In this document: piece after piece, positions 7,355-13,968 of the stretch
How positions within the stretch are numbered: the stretch's first letter is position 1
How the letters are laid out: each line of letters begins with the position of its first letter
NCBI GenBank assembly: GCA_003500165.1
Contig: DNSZ01000082.1
Span: 1 to 14,172 of the forward strand
Origin: Paracoccaceae bacterium
Lineage (GTDB): Bacteria > Pseudomonadota > Alphaproteobacteria > Rhodobacterales > Rhodobacteraceae
Direction of reading: 5' to 3'
Length of the DNA: 14,172 nt
Notes under the pieces: generated by a model
What the model was told of the DNA's origin: nothing
What the model saw: the letters and a program-made list of their open reading frames with translations, nothing else
The model's database searches: none
Made by a program: the position numbers and the translations under genes

Positions 7355-9243
7355 CCGGGCCCCTGCGATCCCGCTTGCGCAGCATCGGGCACATTGTAAT
7401 GCGCCACCCAGCGGGCCAGAACCTGGCGTGCGGCCTGGTTGTCGCCGGCACCCACGGCACTGCGAAGCGCGCGCAAGGCGGATGCGACCTCGATCTCGGT
7501 CAGGCCCGGTTCGCGCGCGGTCATGATCTTGGGGTGTGTCGTCACCGTCAGTCCCGACCCGCTGGTCAGTTCCTCGTGCAGTTTCTCGCCCGGGCGCAGG
7601 CCGGTCGTCACGATCTCGATGTCGCCATTCGGGTTGGCTTCATCGCGGACCGTGTGTCCCGATGCCTCGACGATGCGGCGCGCCAGGTCGCGAATCGCCA
7701 CCGGCGCCCCCATGTCGAGCACGAAGATCTCGCCGCCATTCGCCAGCGCGCCGGCCCTCAGGACCAGACGCACCGCTTCCTCGATGGTCATGAAATAGCG
7801 CGTTATTTGCTCATGCGTCAGGGTGATCGGACCGCCGGCGGCAATCTGTGCCTGGAACAGCGGGATGACCGATCCCGACGAGCCGAGAACGTTGCCGAAC
7901 CGGACGGTGGCAAAAATCGTGCTTTGGCTGCGCAGCGCCAGATCGCGGACCACCATCTCGGACAGGCGCTTCGATGCACCCATGACACTTGCGGGGCGAA
8001 CGGCCTTGTCGGTCGAAATGAGGATGAAACGCTCCACGCCGAATTTCCGCGCCGCGCCTGCAAGCGTGTGCGTGCCCAGCACGTTGTTGGCCAGGCCCGC
8101 CAGCGGATTGGCTTCGACGAGAGGGACGTGCTTGTACGCGGCGGCATGCAGGATCACCTCGACGCCATGCGTCTCGATGACCCGCTGGACATGACGCGGA
8201 TCGGTCACGCTTCCCAGAATCGGCACGATCTCCGTCCCTTCGGAGCCCATCAGGACACGCAACTCCCGCTCGACTTCGTAAAGCGCCAGTTCGCTCAACT
8301 CGAAAAGGATCAGCCTGCGCGGCCGCAGACCGATGAGCTGGCGACACAGTTCCGATCCGATCGAGCCGCCGGCACCGGAAATCAGAACCGATTTGCCGGC
8401 ATAGATGCCGCCCATCGATACCACATCGATCCGGTGCGAATCGCGCCCCAGCAACGTGTCGGGCGAAACCGGTGTCAGCTTGTCGATCAACGTCTCGGTG
8501 CCGACCAGCTGGGCAAAGGATGGCAGCGCCTGGACCTCGAATCCCTGTCCCTGCAGCTGCGTGGCGATCTGCGCCTGACGGCCGCGCGGGACCGAAGGCA
8601 TCGCCAACAGAACCCGTCGAACGCCGCGCGGTTCGGCGAATCGGGGCAAGCGGGCGGGGTGCAGAACCGTCAGCCCGGCCACCTGCAGCCCTTGCAGGGC
8701 CGGGTTGTCGTCGACCAGGGCGATGGGCATGATGTGATCATGGTCCTTCAGCGCCTGCGCCAGCTGAACCCCCGTGGTGCCCGCGCCATAGATGACCACT
8801 GGCAAGCGCGGCGTCGCCCGGTTTTTCAGATACCGGATCAGGCCGCGCAGCGCCAGCCGGGTGACGACCGACAGAAGAAAGAACAGGAGCCCGAAGGTGA
8901 CATAGGCGCCCGGCGGAACCGCGAGGCCGGCAAGCCATCCAAGGATTGCGGCGCAGCTGGCGGTGCTGGCGGCCAGCAGCGCGGCGCGCCCCGTTGCGGC
9001 CATCTCGAAGGTGCTTAGCTGAATCCGCGGGATACCCAGAAGAACCGAACAGCACGCCGACAGCAGGGCGATTGGCGGCAGGATCGCCAGGGCCCCGCTT
9101 GCCGTGGGGAGGACGCTGAGGCCCAGGAAAAGGGCAAGCGCCAGCAGACCCGCAACCGGAATCAGAAAAAGATCGATCGCGACCAGCAATGCGCCCTTCT
9201 GGGTCCGCGTTCTTGCCTCGATCCAGCCCAACATCTGCACCAC
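7351..9243 (-). CDS. Membrane-bound UDP-HexNAc 4,6-dehydratase (WbpM/CapD/PglF family)
   Basis: This is a 630-residue polysaccharide-biosynthesis dehydratase. It converts a UDP-N-acetylhexosamine, usually UDP-GlcNAc, into its 4-keto-6-deoxy form. Four N-terminal membrane helices (about residues 18-41, 51-70, 87-108, 113-131) precede a first Rossmann-like domain (YGAGTTG, 152-158). The catalytic SDR domain follows, with the NAD loop SGAGGSIGSE at 289-298. The active site has STDK at 410-413 and MGASK at 421-425. Met421 sits where ordinary SDRs have Tyr, the Ser-Met-Lys arrangement known for WbpM-type dehydratases. The conserved GLRPGEKLHEEL is at 548-559. The start may be GTG at 9243, GTG at 9240 or ATG at 9234; AGGTG just upstream could serve any of them. 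A 42-bp gap separates it from the sugar transferase gene, and its stop overlaps the YjbH-like start. Confidence 0.93.
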   Translation of the reverse strand: MVQMLGWIEARTRTQKGALLVAIDLFLIPVAGLLALALFLGLSVLPTASGALAILPPIALLSACCSVLLGIPRIQLSTFEMAATGRAALLAASTASCAAILGWLAGLAVPPGAYVTFGLLFFLLSVVTRLALRGLIRYLKNRATPRLPVVIYGAGTTGVQLAQALKDHDHIMPIALVDDNPALQGLQVAGLTVLHPARLPRFAEPRGVRRVLLAMPSVPRGRQAQIATQLQGQGFEVQALPSFAQLVGTETLIDKLTPVSPDTLLGRDSHRIDVVSMGGIYAGKSVLISGAGGSIGSELCRQLIGLRPRRLILFELSELALYEVERELRVLMGSEGTEIVPILGSVTDPRHVQRVIETHGVEVILHAAAYKHVPLVEANPLAGLANNVLGTHTLAGAARKFGVERFILISTDKAVRPASVMGASKRLSEMVVRDLALRSQSTIFATVRFGNVLGSSGSVIPLFQAQIAAGGPITLTHEQITRYFMTIEEAVRLVLRAGALANGGEIFVLDMGAPVAIRDLARRIVEASGHTVRDEANPNGDIEIVTTGLRPGEKLHEELTSGSGLTVTTHPKIMTAREPGLTEIEVASALRALRSAVGAGDNQAARQVLARWVAHYNVPDAAQAGSQGPG

Positions 9244-9285
9244 ACCTATTCCCGGTTTAATGTTAGCATGGCGGAATGCGCGCCG

Positions 9286-9927
9286 CTACCGGCCTGGTCG
9301 CGCCCTCGCGCCGACATGTGATCCGGGCAACACACGGCCGGCCGTCCGGGCGATCAGCACCAGGTCCCAGCACAGGGTCCGGTTCTGCCGATAGATGAGA
9401 TCGAGGCGCGCCTTCCGCGGGATGCAGGCCCTTGCATAGACGGCGTCGGTTTCGGCCGCCGTGGCGCAGCGCGCCAGAAGCCTTTCTTCGTGCCGGTGAT
9501 AGGTCAGCGTGGCAAGGCCGGTCACACCGGGCCGGCTTTGCAGCACCTCGGCATAAAGCGCGGGAAACCGCTCGACATACTGGCGCAGCGGTGGGCGGGG
9601 CCCGACAAAGCTGAGATCGCCGCGCAGGATGTTCCACAGTTGCGGCAGCTCGTCGAGCCGGGTGCGGCGCAGCAAGCGCCCGGTTGGCGTGATGCGGGCT
9701 GCCTTGTCGCCGCCCGAAACGCCTGAATCCGCCGCGTCGACGGTCATCGTGCGCAGCTTCCACAGGGTGAAAGGCCGCCCGGGCGCCCGCATCCGTTCGG
9801 ACCCGTACAGCACCGGCCGCCCGTCGCGCAGCGCGATGACCAGCATCAGGATCGCCAGCACGGGCAGCAGGAATGTGCCCAGCACCAGCGCGAGCCCGAT
9901 ATCCATCAGGCGCTTGCCCGGTGTCAT
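9286..9927 (-). CDS. Initiating sugar transferase, PglC/WcaJ-type monotopic phosphoglycosyl transferase
   Basis: This encodes a 213-residue phosphoglycosyl transferase that moves a sugar-1-phosphate from a UDP-sugar to undecaprenyl phosphate, the first membrane step of glycan assembly. It has the small catalytic-core form (PglC-like), without the extra N-terminal helices of WcaJ/WbaP. Visible motifs are KRLMD (5-9) and a membrane re-entrant hydrophobic helix (10-34) broken by Pro22. FTLWKLRTM (53-61) follows, then the catalytic Asp-Glu dyad D92-E93 in RTRLDELPQ. LPQLWNILRGDLSFVGPRP (94-112) and RPGVTG (132-137) complete the set. The ATG at 9927 overlaps the TGA of the upstream SDR gene as ATGA, fixing the start. 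The frame stays open far upstream through other genes, but that is antisense coincidence. With a 4,6-dehydratase and an SDR beside it, its donor is likely a 6-deoxy-HexNAc nucleotide. Confidence 0.94.
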   Translation of the reverse strand: MTPGKRLMDIGLALVLGTFLLPVLAILMLVIALRDGRPVLYGSERMRAPGRPFTLWKLRTMTVDAADSGVSGGDKAARITPTGRLLRRTRLDELPQLWNILRGDLSFVGPRPPLRQYVERFPALYAEVLQSRPGVTGLATLTYHRHEERLLARCATAAETDAVYARACIPRKARLDLIYRQNRTLCWDLVLIARTAGRVLPGSHVGARARPGR

Positions 9928-10757
9928 GCCGGCCGCCGCGTCGCTTGCCACTGGCGCACGATCTCGGCGGGATCGGCGGCCCGGGCCGGCAGCGGCACAT
10001 GGCGTTGCAGCCGCGCCGTGTCGAGCGTGACGCGCTGCACGGCATCGGGCGGTGCCGGCCGCCAGCGCCAGTCCAGGCGGGCGGCCGTCAGCAGGTCGAC
10101 CATCGCCACCGCGCCCGGTGCTGAAATATTGAGCGTATCGGGAAGATCGGCCGCCATGGCCAGCGCGGCCAGCACATGGGCCAGGTCGCGCGGCCCGATA
10201 TAGCTGCGCACCGGTCCGGCTCCGTCGGCGAACCGGTCCAGCAGGACAGGCCCGCTTCCCGGTCGCGCCCCGCCCAGCAGCGCGTCGGCCCCGGCGACAT
10301 TGCCGATGCGCAGCAGGGTCACCCAGGGGGCGCCCCGCAGCGCGGCCTCCATCGCCGCCTTGGCCTGGCCATAGGCGGTAGCGGGAGAGGCGGCGCGACC
10401 CTCGGCAGCCGCCTCGGCGGGGCCGTAGACCGCCGCAGACGAGGCGACCAGACAGCGCCGCGCGCCCAATGCGCGGGCCGCTTCGACCCCCGCCAGGGCC
10501 AGCGGGGTGTTGAGCGCCAGTGCAGCAGGATCGCCTGCGGTCACCCCAAGCAGGTTCAGCACCGCATCCGCCCGGGGCAGCACCGAAGTGACCGCGGCGC
10601 CGCCCAGCGGGTCCCAGACGATGCGGTCCGGTCCGCCGGCATGGCGGTCCTGCCAGACGCAGCGCAGCCCGGCCGGCGCAGCCTGCCGCCAGGCAAGCTG
10701 CAGCATGCGGCCCAGCCGGCCCGACGCGCCGAGGATCAACAGCGTGGTCCGTTCCAT
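9924..10757 (-). CDS. NAD(P)-dependent SDR epimerase/reductase, possible UDP-4-keto-6-deoxy-sugar 4-reductase
   Basis: This is a 277-residue extended short-chain dehydrogenase/reductase. The N-terminus carries the Rossmann fold nucleotide loop GASGRLG (10-16). The catalytic elements are Ser106/Ser107 in VASSAAVYG and the Tyr129-xxx-Lys133 pair in YGQAK. IGNVAG (151-156) and YIGPRDLAHV (187-196) are typical of sugar-nucleotide epimerase relatives. It is shorter than most epimerases (about 310-340 residues). It is the first gene of the polysaccharide operon and overlaps the phosphoglycosyl transferase by ATGA. Working beside a 4,6-dehydratase, a 4-keto reductase role like WbpV or Rhizobium WreQ is reasonable; a plain epimerase cannot be excluded. 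The start ATG at 10757 fits the family N-terminus, although the ribosome site (CGGAT) is weak. The same frame runs on to 11117 but is antisense to pobA there. Confidence 0.85.
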   Translation of the reverse strand: MERTTLLILGASGRLGRMLQLAWRQAAPAGLRCVWQDRHAGGPDRIVWDPLGGAAVTSVLPRADAVLNLLGVTAGDPAALALNTPLALAGVEAARALGARRCLVASSAAVYGPAEAAAEGRAASPATAYGQAKAAMEAALRGAPWVTLLRIGNVAGADALLGGARPGSGPVLLDRFADGAGPVRSYIGPRDLAHVLAALAMAADLPDTLNISAPGAVAMVDLLTAARLDWRWRPAPPDAVQRVTLDTARLQRHVPLPARAADPAEIVRQWQATRRPA

Positions 10758-10860
10758 CGCGATCCGATTGGCGGTCCGGTCGGGCCGCGTCAACGCCCTT
10801 GATTCGCCGCGTCCGCGCCGGAACACTCGCCGGATAGCGGGGGGCAAGGGGGACGGCACC
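10758..10860. promoter_or_regulatory. Divergent intergenic region between the polysaccharide operon and pobA
   Basis: This 103-bp spacer must hold, or be followed upstream by, the promoters of two divergent operons of unrelated function. I see no convincing -35/-10 pair in either direction; TTGATT at 10799-10804 is the best -35-like hexamer for pobA, but no matching -10 follows. An imperfect inverted repeat, GCGGTCC (10771-10777) and GGGCCGC (10782-10788) around a 4-base centre, lies 13 bases ahead of the SDR start codon and could be an operator or leader hairpin. The pobA ribosome site is the AAGGGGGA run about eight bases before its ATG. Confidence 0.4.
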
Positions 10861-12030
10861 ATGCGCACACAGGTCTGCATCGTCGGCGGTGGCCCGTCGG
10901 GTCTGCTGGTGGGCCAGCTTCTGCATCGCGCGGGGATCGACACGATCGTGCTGGAACGGCGCAGCCGCGCCCATGTGCTGGCGCGCATCCGCGCCGGCGT
11001 GCTGGAGGATGGGCTGTGCGACCTGCTGCGCCGCGCCGGCGTGGGCGACCGGATGGATCGCGAAGGGTTCCGCCACACCGGCACCGTCCTGGCCGCGGCC
11101 GGCCGCGAGTTCCGCATCGATTTTCAGGCGCTGACCGGGCGGTCGGTGATGGTCTATGGCCAGACCGAGGTGACGCATGACCTGTATGCGGCGCGCGACG
11201 AAGCGGGCGGCACCACCCTGCACGAAATCGACGATGTCGCGATCGAAGGGGTCGACACGGCGGCCCCCGCCGTGACCTTCCGCCAGAACGGCGCGGCGCG
11301 GCGCATTGCCTGCGATTTCGTCGCCGGCTGCGACGGGTTCCATGGCGTCAGCCGGCGGACGATCCCGCGGGCCGTGCGCAGGGAATATGAACGGGTCTAT
11401 CCGTTCGGCTGGCTCGGCGTGCTGTCGGAAACCCCGCCGGTGAATGACGAGCTGATCTATGCCAATCACGAACGCGGCTTCGCCCTGTGTTCGATGCGGC
11501 ACGAGAACCTGTCGCGCTATTACGTCCAGGTGCCGCTTGACGATTCGGTGGCGGGCTGGCCCGACAGCCGGTTCTGGGACGAGTTGCGCGCCCGCCTGCC
11601 GGCCAGGATCGCCGAGGCGCTGGTCACCGGCCCGTCGGTGGAGAAAAGCATCGCCCCCCTGCGCAGCTTCATCGCCGAGCCGATGCGCTGGGGGCGGCTG
11701 TTTCTGGCCGGCGATGCCGCCCATATCGTGCCGCCGACCGGGGCGAAGGGATTGAACCTGGCAGCGTCGGACATCCATTACCTGTCCGAGGCGCTGATCG
11801 CGCATTACGCGGGCGATGGCGACGGGCTCTTGGACAACTATTCCGACCGGGCGCTGGCGCGGGTCTGGAAGGCATCGCGGTTTTCCTGGTCGCTGACGAC
11901 GCTGATGCACCGCTTCCCCGATCAGGGCGCCTTTGGCCAACGCATGCAGGAGGCGGAGCTCAACTGGCTGGAACACTCGACCGCCGCCCAGACCGCACTG
12001 GCAGAAAACTATGTCGGCCTGCCCTATTGA
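10861..12030 (+). CDS. pobA: 4-hydroxybenzoate 3-monooxygenase (p-hydroxybenzoate hydroxylase)
   Basis: This FAD-dependent aromatic hydroxylase turns 4-hydroxybenzoate into protocatechuate using NAD(P)H and O2. Its 389 residues compare with 394 in Pseudomonas PobA. FAD motifs are GGGPSG (9-14), CDGFHGVSR (157-165) and GDAAHIVPPTGAKGLNLA (from 284). The substrate pocket of the Pseudomonas enzyme is kept: Y200 (Tyr201), S211 (Ser212), R213 (Arg214), R219 (Arg220), P292 (Pro293) and Y384 (Tyr385). R42 and R44 in ARIRAG are also present. The start is set by the FAD-loop spacing and a purine-rich ribosome site. The segment ERRSRAHV (32-39), the region that sets NADPH versus NADH preference, differs from the Pseudomonas sequence, so coenzyme choice is open. 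It heads the catabolic gene run, 53 bases before pcaD. Confidence 0.97.
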   Translation: MRTQVCIVGGGPSGLLVGQLLHRAGIDTIVLERRSRAHVLARIRAGVLEDGLCDLLRRAGVGDRMDREGFRHTGTVLAAAGREFRIDFQALTGRSVMVYGQTEVTHDLYAARDEAGGTTLHEIDDVAIEGVDTAAPAVTFRQNGAARRIACDFVAGCDGFHGVSRRTIPRAVRREYERVYPFGWLGVLSETPPVNDELIYANHERGFALCSMRHENLSRYYVQVPLDDSVAGWPDSRFWDELRARLPARIAEALVTGPSVEKSIAPLRSFIAEPMRWGRLFLAGDAAHIVPPTGAKGLNLAASDIHYLSEALIAHYAGDGDGLLDNYSDRALARVWKASRFSWSLTTLMHRFPDQGAFGQRMQEAELNWLEHSTAAQTALAENYVGLPY

Positions 12031-12052
12031 CGCCCCTTTCCAGTGCGGGGCG
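12031..12052 (+). repeat. Inverted repeat directly after the pobA stop
   Basis: CGCCCC (12031-12036) and GGGGCG (12047-12052) are perfect complements around a 10-base spacer, starting at the base after the pobA TGA. As RNA this would be a six-pair GC hairpin without a following U-tract. It may stabilise the pobA 3' end, partly uncouple pobA from pcaD, or act as a protein-binding site before pcaD. It does not resemble the ATAACC-N4-GGTTA type of site known for PcaQ. Chance is quite possible in DNA of this GC content. Confidence 0.35.
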
Positions 12053-12083
12053 TGCCTGACAGACTGGCTGCAGGGAGGATCGG

Positions 12084-12869
12084 ATGCAGTTCACCGCCGC
12101 CAATGGCATCACGCTTCACACCGATCGGGCGGGGGCCGGCCCGCCGATCGTGTTCGTCAATTCGCTGGGGTCGGATTTTCGCATCTGGGACGCGGTGCTG
12201 CCGGCGCTGACCCAGCGGGCCGAAGTGATTCGCTATGACAAGCGCGGCCATGGCCTGTCGGATCTCGGGCCCATCACCATGGATGCGCATGTCGCCGATC
12301 TGGCCGCGCTGCTCGACGGGCTGGCCACCGGCCCGGCGGTGATCTGCGGGCTGTCGGTGGGCGGCCAGATCGCGCTGGGGCTGTCGGCGGCGCGGCCCGA
12401 TCTGATCCGCGGGCTGATCCTGATGGACACCGGCCACCGGATCGGCACGCCCGCCATGTGGGACGAACGCATCGCAACGATCGAATCGGGCGGGATCGCG
12501 GCTGCGGCGGAGGCGACGCTTGTTCGTTGGTTCACGCCCGAATTCCACGCCACCCGCCCGGCCGATCTGGCCGGCGCGCGCAACATGCTGATCCGGACGC
12601 CGGTGCCCGGCTATCTGGGCATGTGCCGGGCGATCCGCGATGCCGATTTCACCCGCGCCGCGCAGGCGGTTTCGGTGCCGACGCTGTGCATCGTGGGCGA
12701 TCAGGACGGCTCCACCCCGCCCGATCTGGTCGAGGAAATGGCCGGGCTGATCCCCGGCGCCCGGTTCGAGATCGTCGCGGATGCGGGCCATCTGCCCTGT
12801 ATCGAGCAGCCCGGGGTGACGGCCGCCCTGATCGGTGGCTTCCTCGACGCGGTGGAGGCCGGGTCGTGA
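12084..12869 (+). CDS. pcaD: 3-oxoadipate enol-lactonase
   Basis: This alpha/beta-hydrolase opens beta-ketoadipate enol-lactone to beta-ketoadipate in the protocatechuate branch. Its 261 residues match the stand-alone PcaD length (about 260); it is not the PcaL fusion with PcaC. The nucleophile elbow is GLSVGG with Ser91, the acid is Asp208 in GDQDGSTPP, and the base is His236 in DAGHLPCIEQP. The stretch YDKRGHGLSD (51-60), typical of this lactonase group, is present. The ATG at 12084 follows a strong AGGGAGGA ribosome site, stronger than those of most genes here. The stop overlaps the GTG of pcaC. The identity rests on the motifs together with pcaC, pcaH and pcaG behind it. Confidence 0.95.
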   Translation: MQFTAANGITLHTDRAGAGPPIVFVNSLGSDFRIWDAVLPALTQRAEVIRYDKRGHGLSDLGPITMDAHVADLAALLDGLATGPAVICGLSVGGQIALGLSAARPDLIRGLILMDTGHRIGTPAMWDERIATIESGGIAAAAEATLVRWFTPEFHATRPADLAGARNMLIRTPVPGYLGMCRAIRDADFTRAAQAVSVPTLCIVGDQDGSTPPDLVEEMAGLIPGARFEIVADAGHLPCIEQPGVTAALIGGFLDAVEAGS

Positions 12870-13246
12870 GCGATCGCCGCGACACCGGCATGGCGGTACG
12901 CCGGGCGGTGCTGGGCGACGCCCATGTCGACCGGGCCGAGGCGGCGAAGACCCCGTTCGATGCCCCGTTCCAGGAGCTGATCGTCGAATCGGCCTGGGGC
13001 ACGGTCTGGGCCAGCGACCGGATCAGCCGCCGCGAACGCTCGATGCTGACGCTGGCGGTGCTGGCGGCGACCGGGAACTTCGCGGAAATCCCGATGCATG
13101 TCCGGGCCACACGAAACACCGGGGCCAGCCAGGCCGATGTGATGGAGGCGTTCCTGCACGCCGCGATCTATGCCGGGGTGCCGCGCGCGAACGAGGCGAT
13201 CCGGCTGGCGAAACAAACCTATGCCGAGATGGAGGGGGAGGGATGA
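12866..13246 (+). CDS. pcaC: 4-carboxymuconolactone decarboxylase
   Basis: This enzyme removes CO2 from gamma-carboxymuconolactone to give the enol-lactone that PcaD then opens. It has 126 residues, the usual length for a stand-alone PcaC. RRAVLGDAHVDRA (12-24) is a strong PcaC signature. The CMD-fold core follows, with SRRERSMLTLAVLAATGN (54-71) and the conserved Glu74 and His78 in AEIPMHVRAT. The start is a GTG whose last two bases begin the pcaD stop (GTGA). That start gives the family N-terminus, while the same frame continues upstream without meaning. The gene ends in an ATGA overlap with pcaH. The chain pcaD-pcaC-pcaH-pcaG is the order seen in many alphaproteobacteria. Confidence 0.95.
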   Translation: MSDRRDTGMAVRRAVLGDAHVDRAEAAKTPFDAPFQELIVESAWGTVWASDRISRRERSMLTLAVLAATGNFAEIPMHVRATRNTGASQADVMEAFLHAAIYAGVPRANEAIRLAKQTYAEMEGEG

Positions 13247-13965
13247 CAACCGCGCCCTATTACCAGCGCAACCGGGGGCTGCATCCGCCGGCCCATGCGC
13301 CCGATTACAAAAGCTCGGTCGCCCGCTCGCCCCGGCTGGCACCGGTGTCGTTCGGCAACACCCTGTCCGAGATCACCGGGCCGGTGTTTACGCCCGCAGA
13401 CATTCCGCGCGGCGATGCCGATCTGCTGACGAATTTCGCCGCTGACGGGGCCCCGGTGGGGGAGCGCATCCTGGTGCATGGCCGGGTGCTGGATGAAAAC
13501 GGCCGCCCGGTGCCGCACACGCTGGTCGAGATCTGGCAGGCCAATGCGGGCGGCCGGTACCGGCACCGCAACGACACCTATCTGGCGCCCATCGACCCGA
13601 ATTTCGGCGGCTGCGGCCGGGCGCTGACCGATGCCGAGGGCCGTTACGTGTTCCGCACGGTGAAGCCCGGCGCCTATCCCTGGCGCAACTGGTCGAACAG
13701 CTGGCGCCCGGCGCATATCCACTTCTCGGTGTTCGGGCGGGGCTTTGCGCAGCGGCTGATCACCCAGATGTATTTCGAAGGCGACCCGCTGATCGCCCAT
13801 TGCCCGATTGCGAACGCGATCCCCGATCCGGCCGCGCTTTCGCGCCTGGTGGCACCCCTGGACCTGAAGGCGGCCGAGCCGTTCGACGCGCTGGCCTGGC
13901 GGTTCGATATCGTTCTGCGTGGGCGGCGGGCGACCCTGTTCGAGAACCGGACCGAGGGGGACTAG
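13243..13965 (+). CDS. pcaH: Protocatechuate 3,4-dioxygenase, beta subunit
   Basis: This is the iron-carrying subunit of the intradiol ring-cleavage enzyme. With PcaG it opens protocatechuate to beta-carboxy-cis,cis-muconate. It has 240 residues, the normal length. The four Fe(III) ligands can be assigned by spacing: Tyr106 in GRYRHRND, Tyr145 in GAYPWRN, and His158 and His160 in PAHIHF. The 39- and 13-residue intervals equal those between Tyr408, Tyr447 and His460 of the Pseudomonas enzyme. DPNFGGCGRALTD (118-130) and YFEGDPLIAHCPI are further family hallmarks. The ATG overlaps the pcaC TGA, with a very purine-rich ribosome site (GGAGGGGGAGGG). In frame, the region reads upstream into pcaD, but that is out of phase with pcaD and pcaC. 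Confidence 0.97.
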   Translation: MTTAPYYQRNRGLHPPAHAPDYKSSVARSPRLAPVSFGNTLSEITGPVFTPADIPRGDADLLTNFAADGAPVGERILVHGRVLDENGRPVPHTLVEIWQANAGGRYRHRNDTYLAPIDPNFGGCGRALTDAEGRYVFRTVKPGAYPWRNWSNSWRPAHIHFSVFGRGFAQRLITQMYFEGDPLIAHCPIANAIPDPAALSRLVAPLDLKAAEPFDALAWRFDIVLRGRRATLFENRTEGD

Positions 13966-13968
13966 ACC

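Noticed and set aside
5984..9018. Long + strand open frames (5984-7330 and 7315-9018) opposite the YjbH-like and dehydratase genes
   Set aside because: They are antisense shadows with Arg/Gly/Asp-rich translations and no recognisable motif. The - strand genes have signal peptide, Rossmann and active-site motifs.
10758..11117. Upstream extension of the SDR frame to a start at 11117
   Set aside because: The first 120 codons would be antisense to the pobA coding region and have no SDR content. The Rossmann loop needs only about nine residues before it, as given by the ATG at 10757.
9928..11976. N-terminal extension of the sugar-transferase frame, giving an apparent 896-residue protein
   Set aside because: The extension runs antisense to pobA and out of frame through the SDR gene. 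The phosphoglycosyl transferase motifs begin at the ATG at 9927, which overlaps the SDR stop.
12458..12865. Upstream extension of the pcaC frame inside pcaD
   Set aside because: It reads out of phase through a real pcaD gene, and PcaC family similarity starts only after the GTG at 12866.
12835..13242. Upstream extension of the pcaH frame over pcaC
   Set aside because: The translation is Arg/Gly-rich and without motif. PcaH similarity starts at the ATG overlapping the pcaC stop.
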